This document shows positions 25,377 to 32,841 of a stretch of 64,000 nt of DNA, in pieces. Position 1 is the first letter of the stretch, and the number at the start of each line of letters is the position of its first letter. Below the pieces are notes generated by a model that was given only the letters and a program-made list of their open reading frames with translations, searched no databases and was not told the DNA's origin. Source of the stretch: Leifsonia shinshuensis (lineage in GTDB: Bacteria > Actinomycetota > Actinomycetes > Actinomycetales > Microbacteriaceae). The translations under genes and the position numbers were made by a program. The stretch covers positions 2,232,001 through 2,296,000 of the forward strand of contig NZ_CP043641.1 of the NCBI RefSeq assembly GCF_014217625.1, read 5' to 3'.

Positions 25377-26408
25377 ATGACGAAGCGGGCCAGCATGAGC
25401 GACGTCGCGCGCGCGGCGGGCGTCTCGCTGACCACGGCCTCCCGAGCCCTGGGCGGCGTGGGCCGGGTCTCCCCCGAGACACGCGCGAAGGTGATCGAGA
25501 CGGCGGAGCGCCTCCAGTTCCAGCCGGACATGATCGCCCGCTCGTTCGTCACCGGCCGCAGCTTCATCGTCGGCGTGCTGGCGGAGGCCGCTCTCGGTCG
25601 GTTCAGCATGCCCCTCATCGTCGGAGCGACCGACTACCTCGGCCGGGAGAACATCGCGGCGGTCACCCTCGACGCGCACGGGACGCCGCGCATGCTCAAC
25701 GAGTACCTGAAGCGCCTGCGCTCGCGACGCATCGACGGCATCCTCGTCGTCGGCGACGACCCCAACCGGGCGAGCCTGGTCCTGTCGGAGGACTTCTCGG
25801 TCCCCGTGGTGTTCGCCTCCTCTTCGGCCACCCCCGAGACGGACTACGTGGTCGCCCCGGACAACCGCGGCGCCGGCCGCACCGCCGCCGAGCACCTGAT
25901 CACCCTCGGCCGCCGCAACATCGCGCACGTCACGGCCGCAGTCCACGAGCCGGCCGTGGACGCCCGCGCCGCCGGTTTCACGGAGGCCATGGCCGCCGCC
26001 GGCATGAAGATCGCGATGGGCGGCCCGCTCTACGGCAGCTACCTGCAGCGCTGGGGCACCGACGCCGCCGAGCGGATCATCGCCGCGGGCGAGCCCGTCG
26101 ACGCGATCTTCGCCGCCAACGACGAGATCGCGATGGGCCTGTTCGCGACGTTCCACCGCCACGGCATCCGCGTCCCCGACGACATCGCGATCGTTGGCTA
26201 CGACAACCGCCTCGCCGGCGTGGCCCGCCCCGACGACCCGCTCACCACCTTCGACCCCGAGCTGGGAACCGTCGGCGAGAAGGCCGCGGAGCGGCTGCTC
26301 AGCGTGATCGGGGGCGGCGGCGAGCCGGGCGTGGAGTACGTGGCCCCCCGCTTCGTGGTGGGCCGCTCCACGGTCGGCCCCACCCTGGACCCGTACGACG
26401 TGATGTGA
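25377..26408 (+). CDS. LacI family transcriptional regulator
   Basis: This 343-aa repressor has an N-terminal LacI helix-turn-helix and hinge (SMSDVARAAGVSLTTASRALGG, then VSPETRAKVIETAERLQFQP) and a periplasmic-binding-like sugar domain (FIVGVLAEA to the end, with DAIFAANDEIAMGLF and DIAIVGYDN). ATG 25377 follows AGGAGGACTG; an in-frame TTG 30 nt earlier is less likely. It is divergent from the importer operon, with three palindromes in the spacer, and the next genes are secreted hydrolases carrying the same palindrome. It is therefore the likely repressor of the whole group, relieved by an oligosaccharide or breakdown product. Confidence 0.9.
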   Translation: MTKRASMSDVARAAGVSLTTASRALGGVGRVSPETRAKVIETAERLQFQPDMIARSFVTGRSFIVGVLAEAALGRFSMPLIVGATDYLGRENIAAVTLDAHGTPRMLNEYLKRLRSRRIDGILVVGDDPNRASLVLSEDFSVPVVFASSSATPETDYVVAPDNRGAGRTAAEHLITLGRRNIAHVTAAVHEPAVDARAAGFTEAMAAAGMKIAMGGPLYGSYLQRWGTDAAERIIAAGEPVDAIFAANDEIAMGLFATFHRHGIRVPDDIAIVGYDNRLAGVARPDDPLTTFDPELGTVGEKAAERLLSVIGGGGEPGVEYVAPRFVVGRSTVGPTLDPYDVM

Positions 26409-26437
26409 GGCCGGCGGCTACCGGAGGAGCCTGCCCG

Positions 26438-26533
26438 GTCGCCAACGGAGGAGATCGCGGGCTGAGGCGGCCGGATCTCCTCCGCTGGGCGTCATCGGGC
26501 GGCGTGGCGGGGTGGATGTCCTCCGTTGGCGAC
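26438..26533. terminator. Two competing hairpins between convergent genes
   Basis: A 15-bp inverted repeat (26438-26452 with 26519-26533) encloses an 11-bp one (26446-26456 with 26474-26484). The two left arms overlap by 7 nt, so only one can form fully at a time. It lies between the LacI stop and the stop of the convergent hydrolase and is probably a bidirectional terminator. Confidence 0.5.
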
Positions 26534-26535
26534 GG

Positions 26536-28290
26536 TCACGCCGTCGCCCACTGGAACGTCTCCCAGCCCTGCAGCCGCGGCGCCTCCGCGAGCAGCGGCG
26601 TGTCCGCCGTGTCCTGCCGTGCGCTGACGAACTGGCCGTTCGCCAGCGCGACCAGCCCCGCACTGCCGCCGGTGACCGCCCAGCGGAACTTCTCCCAGGC
26701 GCCGATCGCCGTCACCAGCGCCACGAGCGGCGCGCCCGTCGTGTTCTGCCACGCGCTCACGTAGTTCCCGTTGGCCAGCGCCCGGAGCGCGATCGCGCCT
26801 CCTCCGGCGTCCACCACCGTGAACTTCTCCCACGTGTCCACGACCGTGGCGACGGCCTCCACCGGTGCGGTGCCGTCCGCGTTCACCCGCGTGCTCACGT
26901 AGAGACCGTTCGACGCCTTCAGCGAGATGGTCGAGCCGATCGGCGCGAGGCTGGCGACGGCGTCGGGGTGGGCGGTCACGTAGCTCTGGTACGCCGTGTA
27001 CGGCGGGTCGAGCGGGGTCCCGTCCGCCTCGGTCAGGCCCCACTGCGTGCCGCCGTCGAGCTCGTAGATCATCGCGGACTGGAAGCCGACGGTGGTGCGC
27101 GCGGTGCGGAACTCGTCCAGCTGCCCGGGGATGTACGACGCGCGGTAGGTGAGCGGCTGGTTCGGGTCCGAGTTCCACTCGGTCATCAGGAACGGCTTGC
27201 CGTAGCGTGCCTTGCAGTAGATCGGGAGGTTGAACGACGGCCCGGCGCCGTCCGTCCCGATGTGGAAGATGTCGCCGTCGCCCTCGTAGTTGTGCCAGGT
27301 GGTGAGGTCCCAGCGCACGGTCGGATGGCCTCCAGAGCCGTCCGGCTGCATGCCGTCCCAGAGCGCGTCCGCTGCGGCGACGTCCGACTTGCAGAAGTTG
27401 ATCCCGCACAGCGCTCCCGGCTGGACCGCCTTGACTCCGTCGATCAGTCCGCGCATGAAGCCGCGCATGATCGGCCAGTTGGCGTTGTTGAAGTCCACCA
27501 CCTTCGTGCCGGCGTCGGCGACGTGGTCCGGCTGGATGATGTACGGGTCGCGGGTGAGCTCGTTGCCGCACTCGTACATCGTCACCCCGTAGGGGGCGAA
27601 CGCGGTCGCGACGTTCACCCCGATGGCGCGCGCCGCCGTGTAGGCGTCACCCTCCGACCCGAAGGCCAGAGCGTCGCCCGAGCGGATGCCGGCGTCGATC
27701 ACCGGGAACGTCGCCAGGCCGGCACCGTGCAGGTACTGCGCGATAGCCGCCGCGGCGCCGATCGTCCCCGTATCGCCGCCAGTGTTCACCCGCAGCACCG
27801 ACGCCCCGAGCCCCGCCATCGCCGCGGCGATCGTCGCGGGCGACAGCGACGTGTCGTGGTGCGAGTTCACCCCGTAGCCGAGGCCGGCCGGCGCCGAGAG
27901 CGCGATGCGCGGATCCGTGGAGGGCCGCCACACGTCGCCCAGCACCACGTACCACTGGCCGCCCGTGCCGCAGTGGTAGACCATCCCGCCGTACCAGAGC
28001 AGCACGGACACATTGAACGTGTTGCCGACCGTGGCGCCGTCGCGGTAGATCACCCCGCCGGAGACGGTCCAGACGTGGCCGCCGTTGTCGGTGATGGAGG
28101 CCGCGGACGGGATCGTCGTCCCGTCCGGCGACGCGTTCGGGGAGTCCGCCATCGGCCGGACGCCGAGCGTGGACGCCGATGCGCGGGGTGGCGCGGCGGC
28201 CGCGAGGACCAGGGTGGCGGACGCGGCCGCCGCGGCGCCGAGGAAGACCCGGCGCGGGATGGGATGCGAGGGATCATGGCGTTCGTTCAT
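26536..28290 (-). CDS. Secreted clan GH-A-like hydrolase with fascin-like domain
   Basis: This 584-aa protein starts MNERHDPSHPIPRRVFLG, a twin-arginine export signal followed by an alanine-rich hydrophobic core. An N-terminal small domain (about 45-130, with DNGGHVWTVSGG and LLWYGGMVYHCG) precedes a (beta/alpha)8-type catalytic part, with the acid/base Glu likely in MYECGNELTRD and the nucleophile Glu in FLMTEWNSDP. The C-terminal 130 residues form repeats ending NGLYVSTR, NGNYVSAW and NGQFVSAR, typical of fascin-like beta-trefoil carbohydrate-binding modules. I cannot assign a GH family number. ATG 28290 has AGGAG upstream. A LacI-type palindrome lies 64 nt upstream of the start. Confidence 0.75.
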   Translation of the reverse strand: MNERHDPSHPIPRRVFLGAAAAASATLVLAAAAPPRASASTLGVRPMADSPNASPDGTTIPSAASITDNGGHVWTVSGGVIYRDGATVGNTFNVSVLLWYGGMVYHCGTGGQWYVVLGDVWRPSTDPRIALSAPAGLGYGVNSHHDTSLSPATIAAAMAGLGASVLRVNTGGDTGTIGAAAAIAQYLHGAGLATFPVIDAGIRSGDALAFGSEGDAYTAARAIGVNVATAFAPYGVTMYECGNELTRDPYIIQPDHVADAGTKVVDFNNANWPIMRGFMRGLIDGVKAVQPGALCGINFCKSDVAAADALWDGMQPDGSGGHPTVRWDLTTWHNYEGDGDIFHIGTDGAGPSFNLPIYCKARYGKPFLMTEWNSDPNQPLTYRASYIPGQLDEFRTARTTVGFQSAMIYELDGGTQWGLTEADGTPLDPPYTAYQSYVTAHPDAVASLAPIGSTISLKASNGLYVSTRVNADGTAPVEAVATVVDTWEKFTVVDAGGGAIALRALANGNYVSAWQNTTGAPLVALVTAIGAWEKFRWAVTGGSAGLVALANGQFVSARQDTADTPLLAEAPRLQGWETFQWATA

Positions 28291-28353
28291 CTTCGTGACT
28301 CCTGGGTTCGTCACGGCGCGCACACGTCGTCGTGGTGGCTGGCTGCACAAATA

Positions 28354-28369
28354 GCGCAATCACTTGCAC
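28354..28369. promoter_or_regulatory. Putative LacI operator O4
   Basis: GCGCAA-TCAC-TTGCAC matches 10 of 12 dyad positions of GCGCAA-N4-TTGCGC. It is 64 nt upstream of the minus-strand secreted hydrolase, within its probable promoter. Confidence 0.55.
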
Positions 28370-28431
28370 GCCTAAGAATGAGCCTCCCCGGCCGCGAGCA
28401 CAAGCCCCGTTCGCCTCCCGACAGCCAGCGG

Positions 28432-28471
28432 TCGCAAACGATTGACACCGGCGCACAGCTGGCCCTACTCT
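28432..28471 (+). promoter_or_regulatory. Promoter with overlapping operator O5
   Basis: TTGACA (28442-28447), an 18-nt spacer and TACTCT (28466-28471) form a good sigma-70 promoter about 58 nt before the plus-strand hydrolase start. The -35 box is the right part of TCGCAA-ACGA-TTGACA (28432-28447), a degenerate copy of the LacI palindrome. Repressor bound there would cover the -35 element. Confidence 0.6.
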
Positions 28472-28528
28472 GGCCGAGCCGCGCGAATCCGCGCGTTCTC
28501 GATCCGATTTCGAACGACGGAGTTCACT

Positions 28529-30841
28529 GTGAAGATTCGATCGTTATCCGTCGTCACCGCGTTGGCCTTGCTCGGCGCGGTTGCGATTCCGACCTCAGCG
28601 CAAGCAATTGCGCATCCAGCAAACGTCAATACGAGCGCAAAACCCGCGCCCGCGGACTGCCCCGCTCCCGTCCCCAACCCGGTCTCCGACAACGTGGCCG
28701 ACTACCACCTCGACACGAACGTCGTGGGCGCCGGCCGGTGGTCCTACGAGTCCATCGACGGCACCTCCGTCGGGATGCTGAACAAGGGCGGGGCCGGAGC
28801 CTTCGCCGCCGACGAGTGGGCGGCCGACACCGGCAAGCCCGAGCACGCCTGGTTCGTGAAGGCCGACGGCTCGATCGGCACCGACTGGCGCCAGATCGCC
28901 GAGACGTACACGGTCCCGGATGCCGCGGACGGCAAGAACGTCCACATCACCGGCTCCTTCACCTCCCCCGGCGGCCGGTTCCGCGTGCTCGTCTCGCACG
29001 ACGGCGACCCGAACACCATCGGCAACCCCGGCGCCTTCGCCCAGCTCCTCACCTACACCGGCACGGCGACGAACTTCGACCTGAACTTCACTGCGGCGAA
29101 GGGCGACGACATCCTGTTCGTCGACGACGGCGTCTCGACCTGGTGGGTCCCCGGCAAGCTGAAGGCGACGGTCACCACCGAGCTCTCGACGCCTCCCGCC
29201 GTGGTCACCGCCACTCCCGGCGCCGGCTCGATCACCGTGGGCGACGCCGTGAAGCTGGCGAGCTCGACCGCCGGCGCGTGCATCGCGTACACGACCGACG
29301 GCTCCGACCCCACTACCTCCGGCACCGCGAAGACCTACGGCACGCCGATCACCATCACGGCCGACACCGACATCAAGGCCGTCGCGATCTCGCCGACCGG
29401 GGCCCCGAGCGCGGTCACCGACCTCCCGTTCGTGCTGAACGAGCCGTTCCGCGCGTTCGCGGGCGTCAACCAGGCCGGGACGACGGGCCTGGCCTCCAAT
29501 CTGCAGTGGTCGCGCCAGGACTTCAACTGGGGCAGCGTCGAACCGGCGAAGGGCCAGATCGACCAGGCCGCGCTGGCCGAGTACGTCCGCCAGTTCACGG
29601 AGGCCAAGGCGCACGGCGAGACCATCCTCCCCGTGCTCGGCTACACCGCCGACTGGGCCGCGAACCGCACCGGCTACAGCTACGAGTTCCACGGCAAGAC
29701 CTACACGTACGGGCCGGTGACCGGCACGCAGGGCTACAACTTCGTGCGCGAGCTCACCGTGAAGGACGCCTCCGGCAAGGTCCTCTCCGACCAGACGGCG
29801 CAGACCAACATCGGCCGCACTCCCCCGCAGGACCCGGCCGACTACGCGAACTTCGTGAAGCTCGCCGTCGACACCCTCAAGCCGCTCGGCATCACTTACT
29901 TCCAGGTCTGGAACGAGGCGTACCCCGGGTCCGGCTTCTGGGAGGGCGGCATGGACCAGTACATGCAGGACATCCAGCTCCCCGCGGCGAAGGTCATCCA
30001 CGCCGCCGGCGCCAAGGTGGTCTACGGCGGCTGGATCTGCGGCGCCCCGCTGAGCGAGTACATCGCGCTGCTGGACAAGTGGAACGCGTGGAAGTCGATC
30101 GACGTCTACGACATGCACTACATGCCGATCGGCACCATGCAGACCATCTACGCAGCCGCCCAGAAGCGCGGGATCAAGAACCCGTCCGTCTGGCAGACCG
30201 AGCTGGGCTTCACGACGGAGGACAAGTTCATCGCCGACATCTACCCGCGCGTGTTCGAGTGGGCGCTGTCCAAGGGCGGCGCGAACCCCGACCAGGTCAA
30301 GCTGATGTACTTCGCGAACTGGTCTCCGAACGACTCGGCGGCGTACGGCTACAACCGCACGCTCTACAACGGCAGCGACCTGAGCGCGAAGGGCAAGACC
30401 CTGGTGACGCTCGCCTCGCTGCTGCGCGGCACGAAGGCCGAGACCTACACCGACTTCACGACCTCCCCTGGCCTGAAGCCGGAGCTGAACGAGGCCCTGT
30501 CGACGGCGAACGGCTTCCGGCTCGACGACAAGCGCGTCGTCCTGGCGATCGACCTGAAGCGGCAGAACCAGGCGGACATCTTCGAGGACCAGACGACGGG
30601 TGACACCATCCACCTGAACTTCGGCGACCCGACGATGACGGTGACGCTGAGGAACGTGAAGAACGTCACGTCGCTGGACCGCGTGGACCTGTTCGGCAAC
30701 CGCACCCCGCTCACGTGGAAGAGCGTCGGCAGGAACGCCATCCAGGTCCAGGTGCCGATCATGGACGCCGACCCCACGGTGCACGACCTCAACCAGACGG
30801 AGAACGAGGACGTGTTCTACCTGTCGCTGCAGCAGGGGTGA
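28529..30841 (+). CDS. Secreted clan GH-A-like glycoside hydrolase, multidomain
   Basis: This 770-aa protein starts at GTG 28529 with a Sec signal peptide (VKIRSLSVVTALALLGAV, cut after AQA). It continues with a beta-sandwich domain (about 40-215), a chitobiase-like/FN3_7 domain (TPGAGSITVGDAVKLASS, YTTDGSDPTTSGTAK) and a (beta/alpha)8 catalytic domain from about residue 305, with the acid/base Glu in FQVWNEAYPGSGFW and the nucleophile Glu in VWQTELGFTTE. A C-terminal beta-sandwich follows. The Asn-Glu and late Glu pattern is that of clan GH-A (GH5/GH39-like), but I cannot name the family. It is divergent from another secreted hydrolase, shares its operators, and belongs to the LacI group. 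Confidence 0.78.
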   Translation: MKIRSLSVVTALALLGAVAIPTSAQAIAHPANVNTSAKPAPADCPAPVPNPVSDNVADYHLDTNVVGAGRWSYESIDGTSVGMLNKGGAGAFAADEWAADTGKPEHAWFVKADGSIGTDWRQIAETYTVPDAADGKNVHITGSFTSPGGRFRVLVSHDGDPNTIGNPGAFAQLLTYTGTATNFDLNFTAAKGDDILFVDDGVSTWWVPGKLKATVTTELSTPPAVVTATPGAGSITVGDAVKLASSTAGACIAYTTDGSDPTTSGTAKTYGTPITITADTDIKAVAISPTGAPSAVTDLPFVLNEPFRAFAGVNQAGTTGLASNLQWSRQDFNWGSVEPAKGQIDQAALAEYVRQFTEAKAHGETILPVLGYTADWAANRTGYSYEFHGKTYTYGPVTGTQGYNFVRELTVKDASGKVLSDQTAQTNIGRTPPQDPADYANFVKLAVDTLKPLGITYFQVWNEAYPGSGFWEGGMDQYMQDIQLPAAKVIHAAGAKVVYGGWICGAPLSEYIALLDKWNAWKSIDVYDMHYMPIGTMQTIYAAAQKRGIKNPSVWQTELGFTTEDKFIADIYPRVFEWALSKGGANPDQVKLMYFANWSPNDSAAYGYNRTLYNGSDLSAKGKTLVTLASLLRGTKAETYTDFTTSPGLKPELNEALSTANGFRLDDKRVVLAIDLKRQNQADIFEDQTTGDTIHLNFGDPTMTVTLRNVKNVTSLDRVDLFGNRTPLTWKSVGRNAIQVQVPIMDADPTVHDLNQTENEDVFYLSLQQG
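28598..28613. promoter_or_regulatory. Putative LacI operator O6 inside the signal-peptide codons
   Basis: GCGCAA-GCAA-TTGCGC is a perfect dyad located 69 nt after the GTG start of the plus-strand hydrolase. Centre-to-centre distance to O5 is 166 bp. An intragenic operator this close to the promoter could serve as a loop partner or roadblock. Confidence 0.6.
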
Positions 30842-30862
30842 TCCGGCGGAGTCTGTTGGTGG

Positions 30863-30899
30863 CGCCCCGGGTCCCGGTCGATGGCCGGGACCCGGGGCG
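30863..30899. terminator. Bidirectional terminator hairpin
   Basis: A perfect 15-bp GC-rich inverted repeat (30863-30877 and 30885-30899) with a 7-nt loop stands between the convergent hydrolase and reductase genes, 22 nt after the hydrolase stop. Confidence 0.7.
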
Positions 30900-30923
30900 T
30901 CGTCGCGTCAGGCACTGCCGCGG

Positions 30924-31916
30924 CTACGCCCCCGCCAGCATCCCCATCCCCCGCAGGCTCTCCGCCGTCGCCACGATCGTCTCCACCGCCGGCCGCGGCC
31001 GCAGCCCGAGCTCCGCCTTCGCGCGCTCGTTGTGGATGACGAGCGGCGCGGGCTCCTCACCCGGCAGCTCGACGGTGGGCACACGCTGCGCGAGCTCGCC
31101 GAGTTCCGCGCGCAGCACGTTCGCCACGTCGAGGAAGGTCATCGTCGGGCCGTCCGCGAGCACCAGGTAGCGTTTGCCCGCGGCCTCCGGCGTCGTCATC
31201 GCGGCGACGTGGGCCGCCGACACGTCGCGGACGTCGGCGATGCCGAAGCGCTGGCGCGGGACCGCCGGCATCGTGCCGTCGAGCATTCCGGTGAAGACCT
31301 GCAGCGACGACCGCGCCGAGGCGGTCAGCGTCGGGCCGGCGATCCAGGTCGGGTTGATCACGACCAGCTCCGTGTCGCCGCCCTCCCGCTCGATGAAGTC
31401 CCACGCCGCGCGCTCGGCGACGGCCTTCGAGAGCGGGTAGGCCGGCAGGCCCGGCGTCTCCGGGTCGGTCCAGTCGGACTCGTCGTAGTCGCGGACCGGC
31501 TTCGGCGAGTAGCCGACCGCCGCGAACGACGAGGTGAGCACCACGCGCCGGGCGCCGGCCGAGCGGGCGGCGCGCAGCACGCGCAGCGAACCGTCCCGCG
31601 CGGGGACCACGACCTCGGCCGGGTCCGCCGTCTGGATCATCGGCGACGCGACGTGATACACGTCCTCGATCCCTGCCAGGGCATCCTGCCAGCCGTCGTC
31701 GTCGGTGAGGGAGGCCGCCACGAACGTCAGCCCGGCGTCGTCGCTCCCGGCGCGCCGGACCGCGGCGCGGACGTCGTCGGCCCGCTCGGGAGTGCGCACC
31801 GTCGCGCGCACAGCGATCCCGGAGGCGAGGAGGTCGGCGATCAGCCGCGTGGCCAGGTAGCCGTTGCCGCCGGTGACCAGAGTGCTGGTGGTGCGGGTGG
31901 TGGGGGTCGCGTTCAT
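30924..31916 (-). CDS. NAD(P)-dependent dihydroflavonol-reductase-like SDR
   Basis: This 330-aa extended SDR has the nucleotide loop VTGGNGYLATRLI at the N-terminus, VYHVASPM, LTSSFAAVG and the catalytic Tyr-x3-Lys in AYPLSKAVAER, as in dihydroflavonol-4-reductase and aldehyde/ketone reductases (phenylacetaldehyde-reductase group). The substrate is unknown, perhaps a reactive carbonyl. Its start overlaps the stop of the MerR gene by 4 nt, so it is the second gene of a MerR-controlled operon. A redox or aldehyde detoxification role fits MerR control but remains inference. Confidence 0.8.
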   Translation of the reverse strand: MNATPTTRTTSTLVTGGNGYLATRLIADLLASGIAVRATVRTPERADDVRAAVRRAGSDDAGLTFVAASLTDDDGWQDALAGIEDVYHVASPMIQTADPAEVVVPARDGSLRVLRAARSAGARRVVLTSSFAAVGYSPKPVRDYDESDWTDPETPGLPAYPLSKAVAERAAWDFIEREGGDTELVVINPTWIAGPTLTASARSSLQVFTGMLDGTMPAVPRQRFGIADVRDVSAAHVAAMTTPEAAGKRYLVLADGPTMTFLDVANVLRAELGELAQRVPTVELPGEEPAPLVIHNERAKAELGLRPRPAVETIVATAESLRGMGMLAGA

Positions 31917-32353
31917 CGGAATGTCTCCTCGAGTCGGGGAAGGATGGCCTCCAGTTCGATGTGCGCCTCGGCTTCCGCCGCCACATCGGCTCGCGCGCGG
32001 GCGTCCCACAGCGCGGCCTTCGCCCGCAGGTAGTCGAGGTGGGTGCGCAGCGTCGCGATCTGCTCTTCCACGCGCACGGCGTGCCGCAGCAGGATGTCCC
32101 GCTGCTCGCCCGCCGTGTCGTGCCCGCGCAGCCGGTTGGCCTGGTACGTGCGCATGTCCTCGATCCCGACGCCCATCGCCCGCAGACAGGCGAGCACCTG
32201 CGCCGTGTCGAGGTCGCCCTCGCTGTAACGCCGGTGTCCGCTGCTGCCGTCGCGGGCGATCGGGCCGAGGAGGCCGACCTCCTCGTAGTACCGCAGGGTG
32301 GGCTCGCTGAGACCGCTCTGCCGGGACACGTCCTGGATGCTCAAACTGGTCAT
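31913..32353 (-). CDS. MerR family transcriptional regulator
   Basis: This 146-aa regulator has the MerR winged helix at residues 5-75 (SIQDVSRQSGLSEPTLRYYE, GHRRYSEGDLDTAQVLACLR), the dimerising coiled coil (residues 80-125) and a short effector tail without the Cys set of metal sensors. It resembles the class that responds to small electrophiles or organic compounds and controls an adjacent oxidoreductase. The gene appears leaderless: its -10 box ends 7 nt before the ATG. It is autoregulated if the dyad in its promoter is its operator. Confidence 0.88.
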   Translation of the reverse strand: MTSLSIQDVSRQSGLSEPTLRYYEEVGLLGPIARDGSSGHRRYSEGDLDTAQVLACLRAMGVGIEDMRTYQANRLRGHDTAGEQRDILLRHAVRVEEQIATLRTHLDYLRAKAALWDARARADVAAEAEAHIELEAILPRLEETFR

Positions 32354-32359
32354 GTCCCC

Positions 32360-32390
32360 ATCAGAACAGACCTCAAGCGCTTGAAGTCAA
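32360..32390 (-). promoter_or_regulatory. MerR-type promoter with 19-bp spacer and dyad
   Basis: On the minus strand TTGACT (32385-32390) and TCTGAT (32360-32365) are separated by 19 bp, longer than the usual 17. The spacer holds the perfect 12-bp dyad TCAAGCGCTTGA (32373-32384). This is the architecture of MerR-activated promoters, in which the protein twists DNA to realign the two boxes. Transcription would begin at or within a base of the MerR ATG at 32353, so the message is probably leaderless. Confidence 0.65.
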
Positions 32391-32410
32391 GCGCAGTCTT
32401 CCGTGCAGGC

Positions 32411-32779
32411 TCAGGCCCGGTCGTGGAGGGTGACGTGGTATCCGTCCGGGTCGGCGAACGTGAACGTCCGGCCGAACGGGCCGTCGATCGGGGCGGACAC
32501 GATGGTGCGGCCGTCGGAAGCGAGGGCGTCGTGGATCGCCTGGACGTCCGTGGCGCGCAGCCACAGCGCGACGCCGAGGCCGGGCCGGGCGACGGAGCCG
32601 AGGTCGGTGCCCTCGACGACCTCCCGCAGCGCGAACGCGATCGGCTGCGTGTCGAACACGACAGCGTGCGGGGGCCCGGCCGGCGAGCGGACGAGGCCGA
32701 GGTACTGCTCGTAGAACGCCTGCGAGGCGTCGAGGTCTCGCGTCTGGAGCGAGATGAAATCGGGGCCGATGGCGGTCAT
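32411..32779 (-). CDS. VOC/glyoxalase-fold protein
   Basis: This 122-aa protein has two babbab modules of the vicinal oxygen chelate fold: FISLQTRDLDASQAFYEQYLGL at the start and FGRTFTFADPDGYHVTLHD at the end. Metal-binding residues are not certain from sequence. Members include glyoxalase I, extradiol dioxygenases and antibiotic-binding proteins. A GAGAGGAG ribosome-binding site precedes ATG 32779. It is divergent from a MarR gene, and two MarR-like palindromes fill the spacer, so it is probably repressed by MarR and induced by the compound it handles, maybe an aromatic, drug or electrophile (inference). Confidence 0.82.
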   Translation of the reverse strand: MTAIGPDFISLQTRDLDASQAFYEQYLGLVRSPAGPPHAVVFDTQPIAFALREVVEGTDLGSVARPGLGVALWLRATDVQAIHDALASDGRTIVSAPIDGPFGRTFTFADPDGYHVTLHDRA

Positions 32780-32797
32780 GGTGGAACTCCTCTCGTG

Positions 32798-32813
32798 TGT
32801 CAGTTATCTGACA
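32798..32813. promoter_or_regulatory. MarR-type operator 1
   Basis: TGTCAG-TTAT-CTGACA, a perfect 6+6 dyad, 18 nt before the VOC start codon on the minus strand. Confidence 0.65.
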
Positions 32814-32825
32814 CGACCGAGTCTA

Positions 32826-32841
32826 TGTCAGACTACTGACA
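32826..32841. promoter_or_regulatory. MarR-type operator 2
   Basis: TGTCAG-ACTA-CTGACA, the second copy with identical arms, 28 bp from the first centre to centre. It reaches the first base of the MarR start codon, so binding would also block the marR gene itself. Confidence 0.65.

Noticed and set aside
26512..30603. A 1363-codon plus-strand open frame overlapping the two hydrolases
   Set aside because: Antisense or frame-shifted shadow of real genes: Arg/Ala-rich translation with no domain; the true genes have signal peptides and catalytic motifs.
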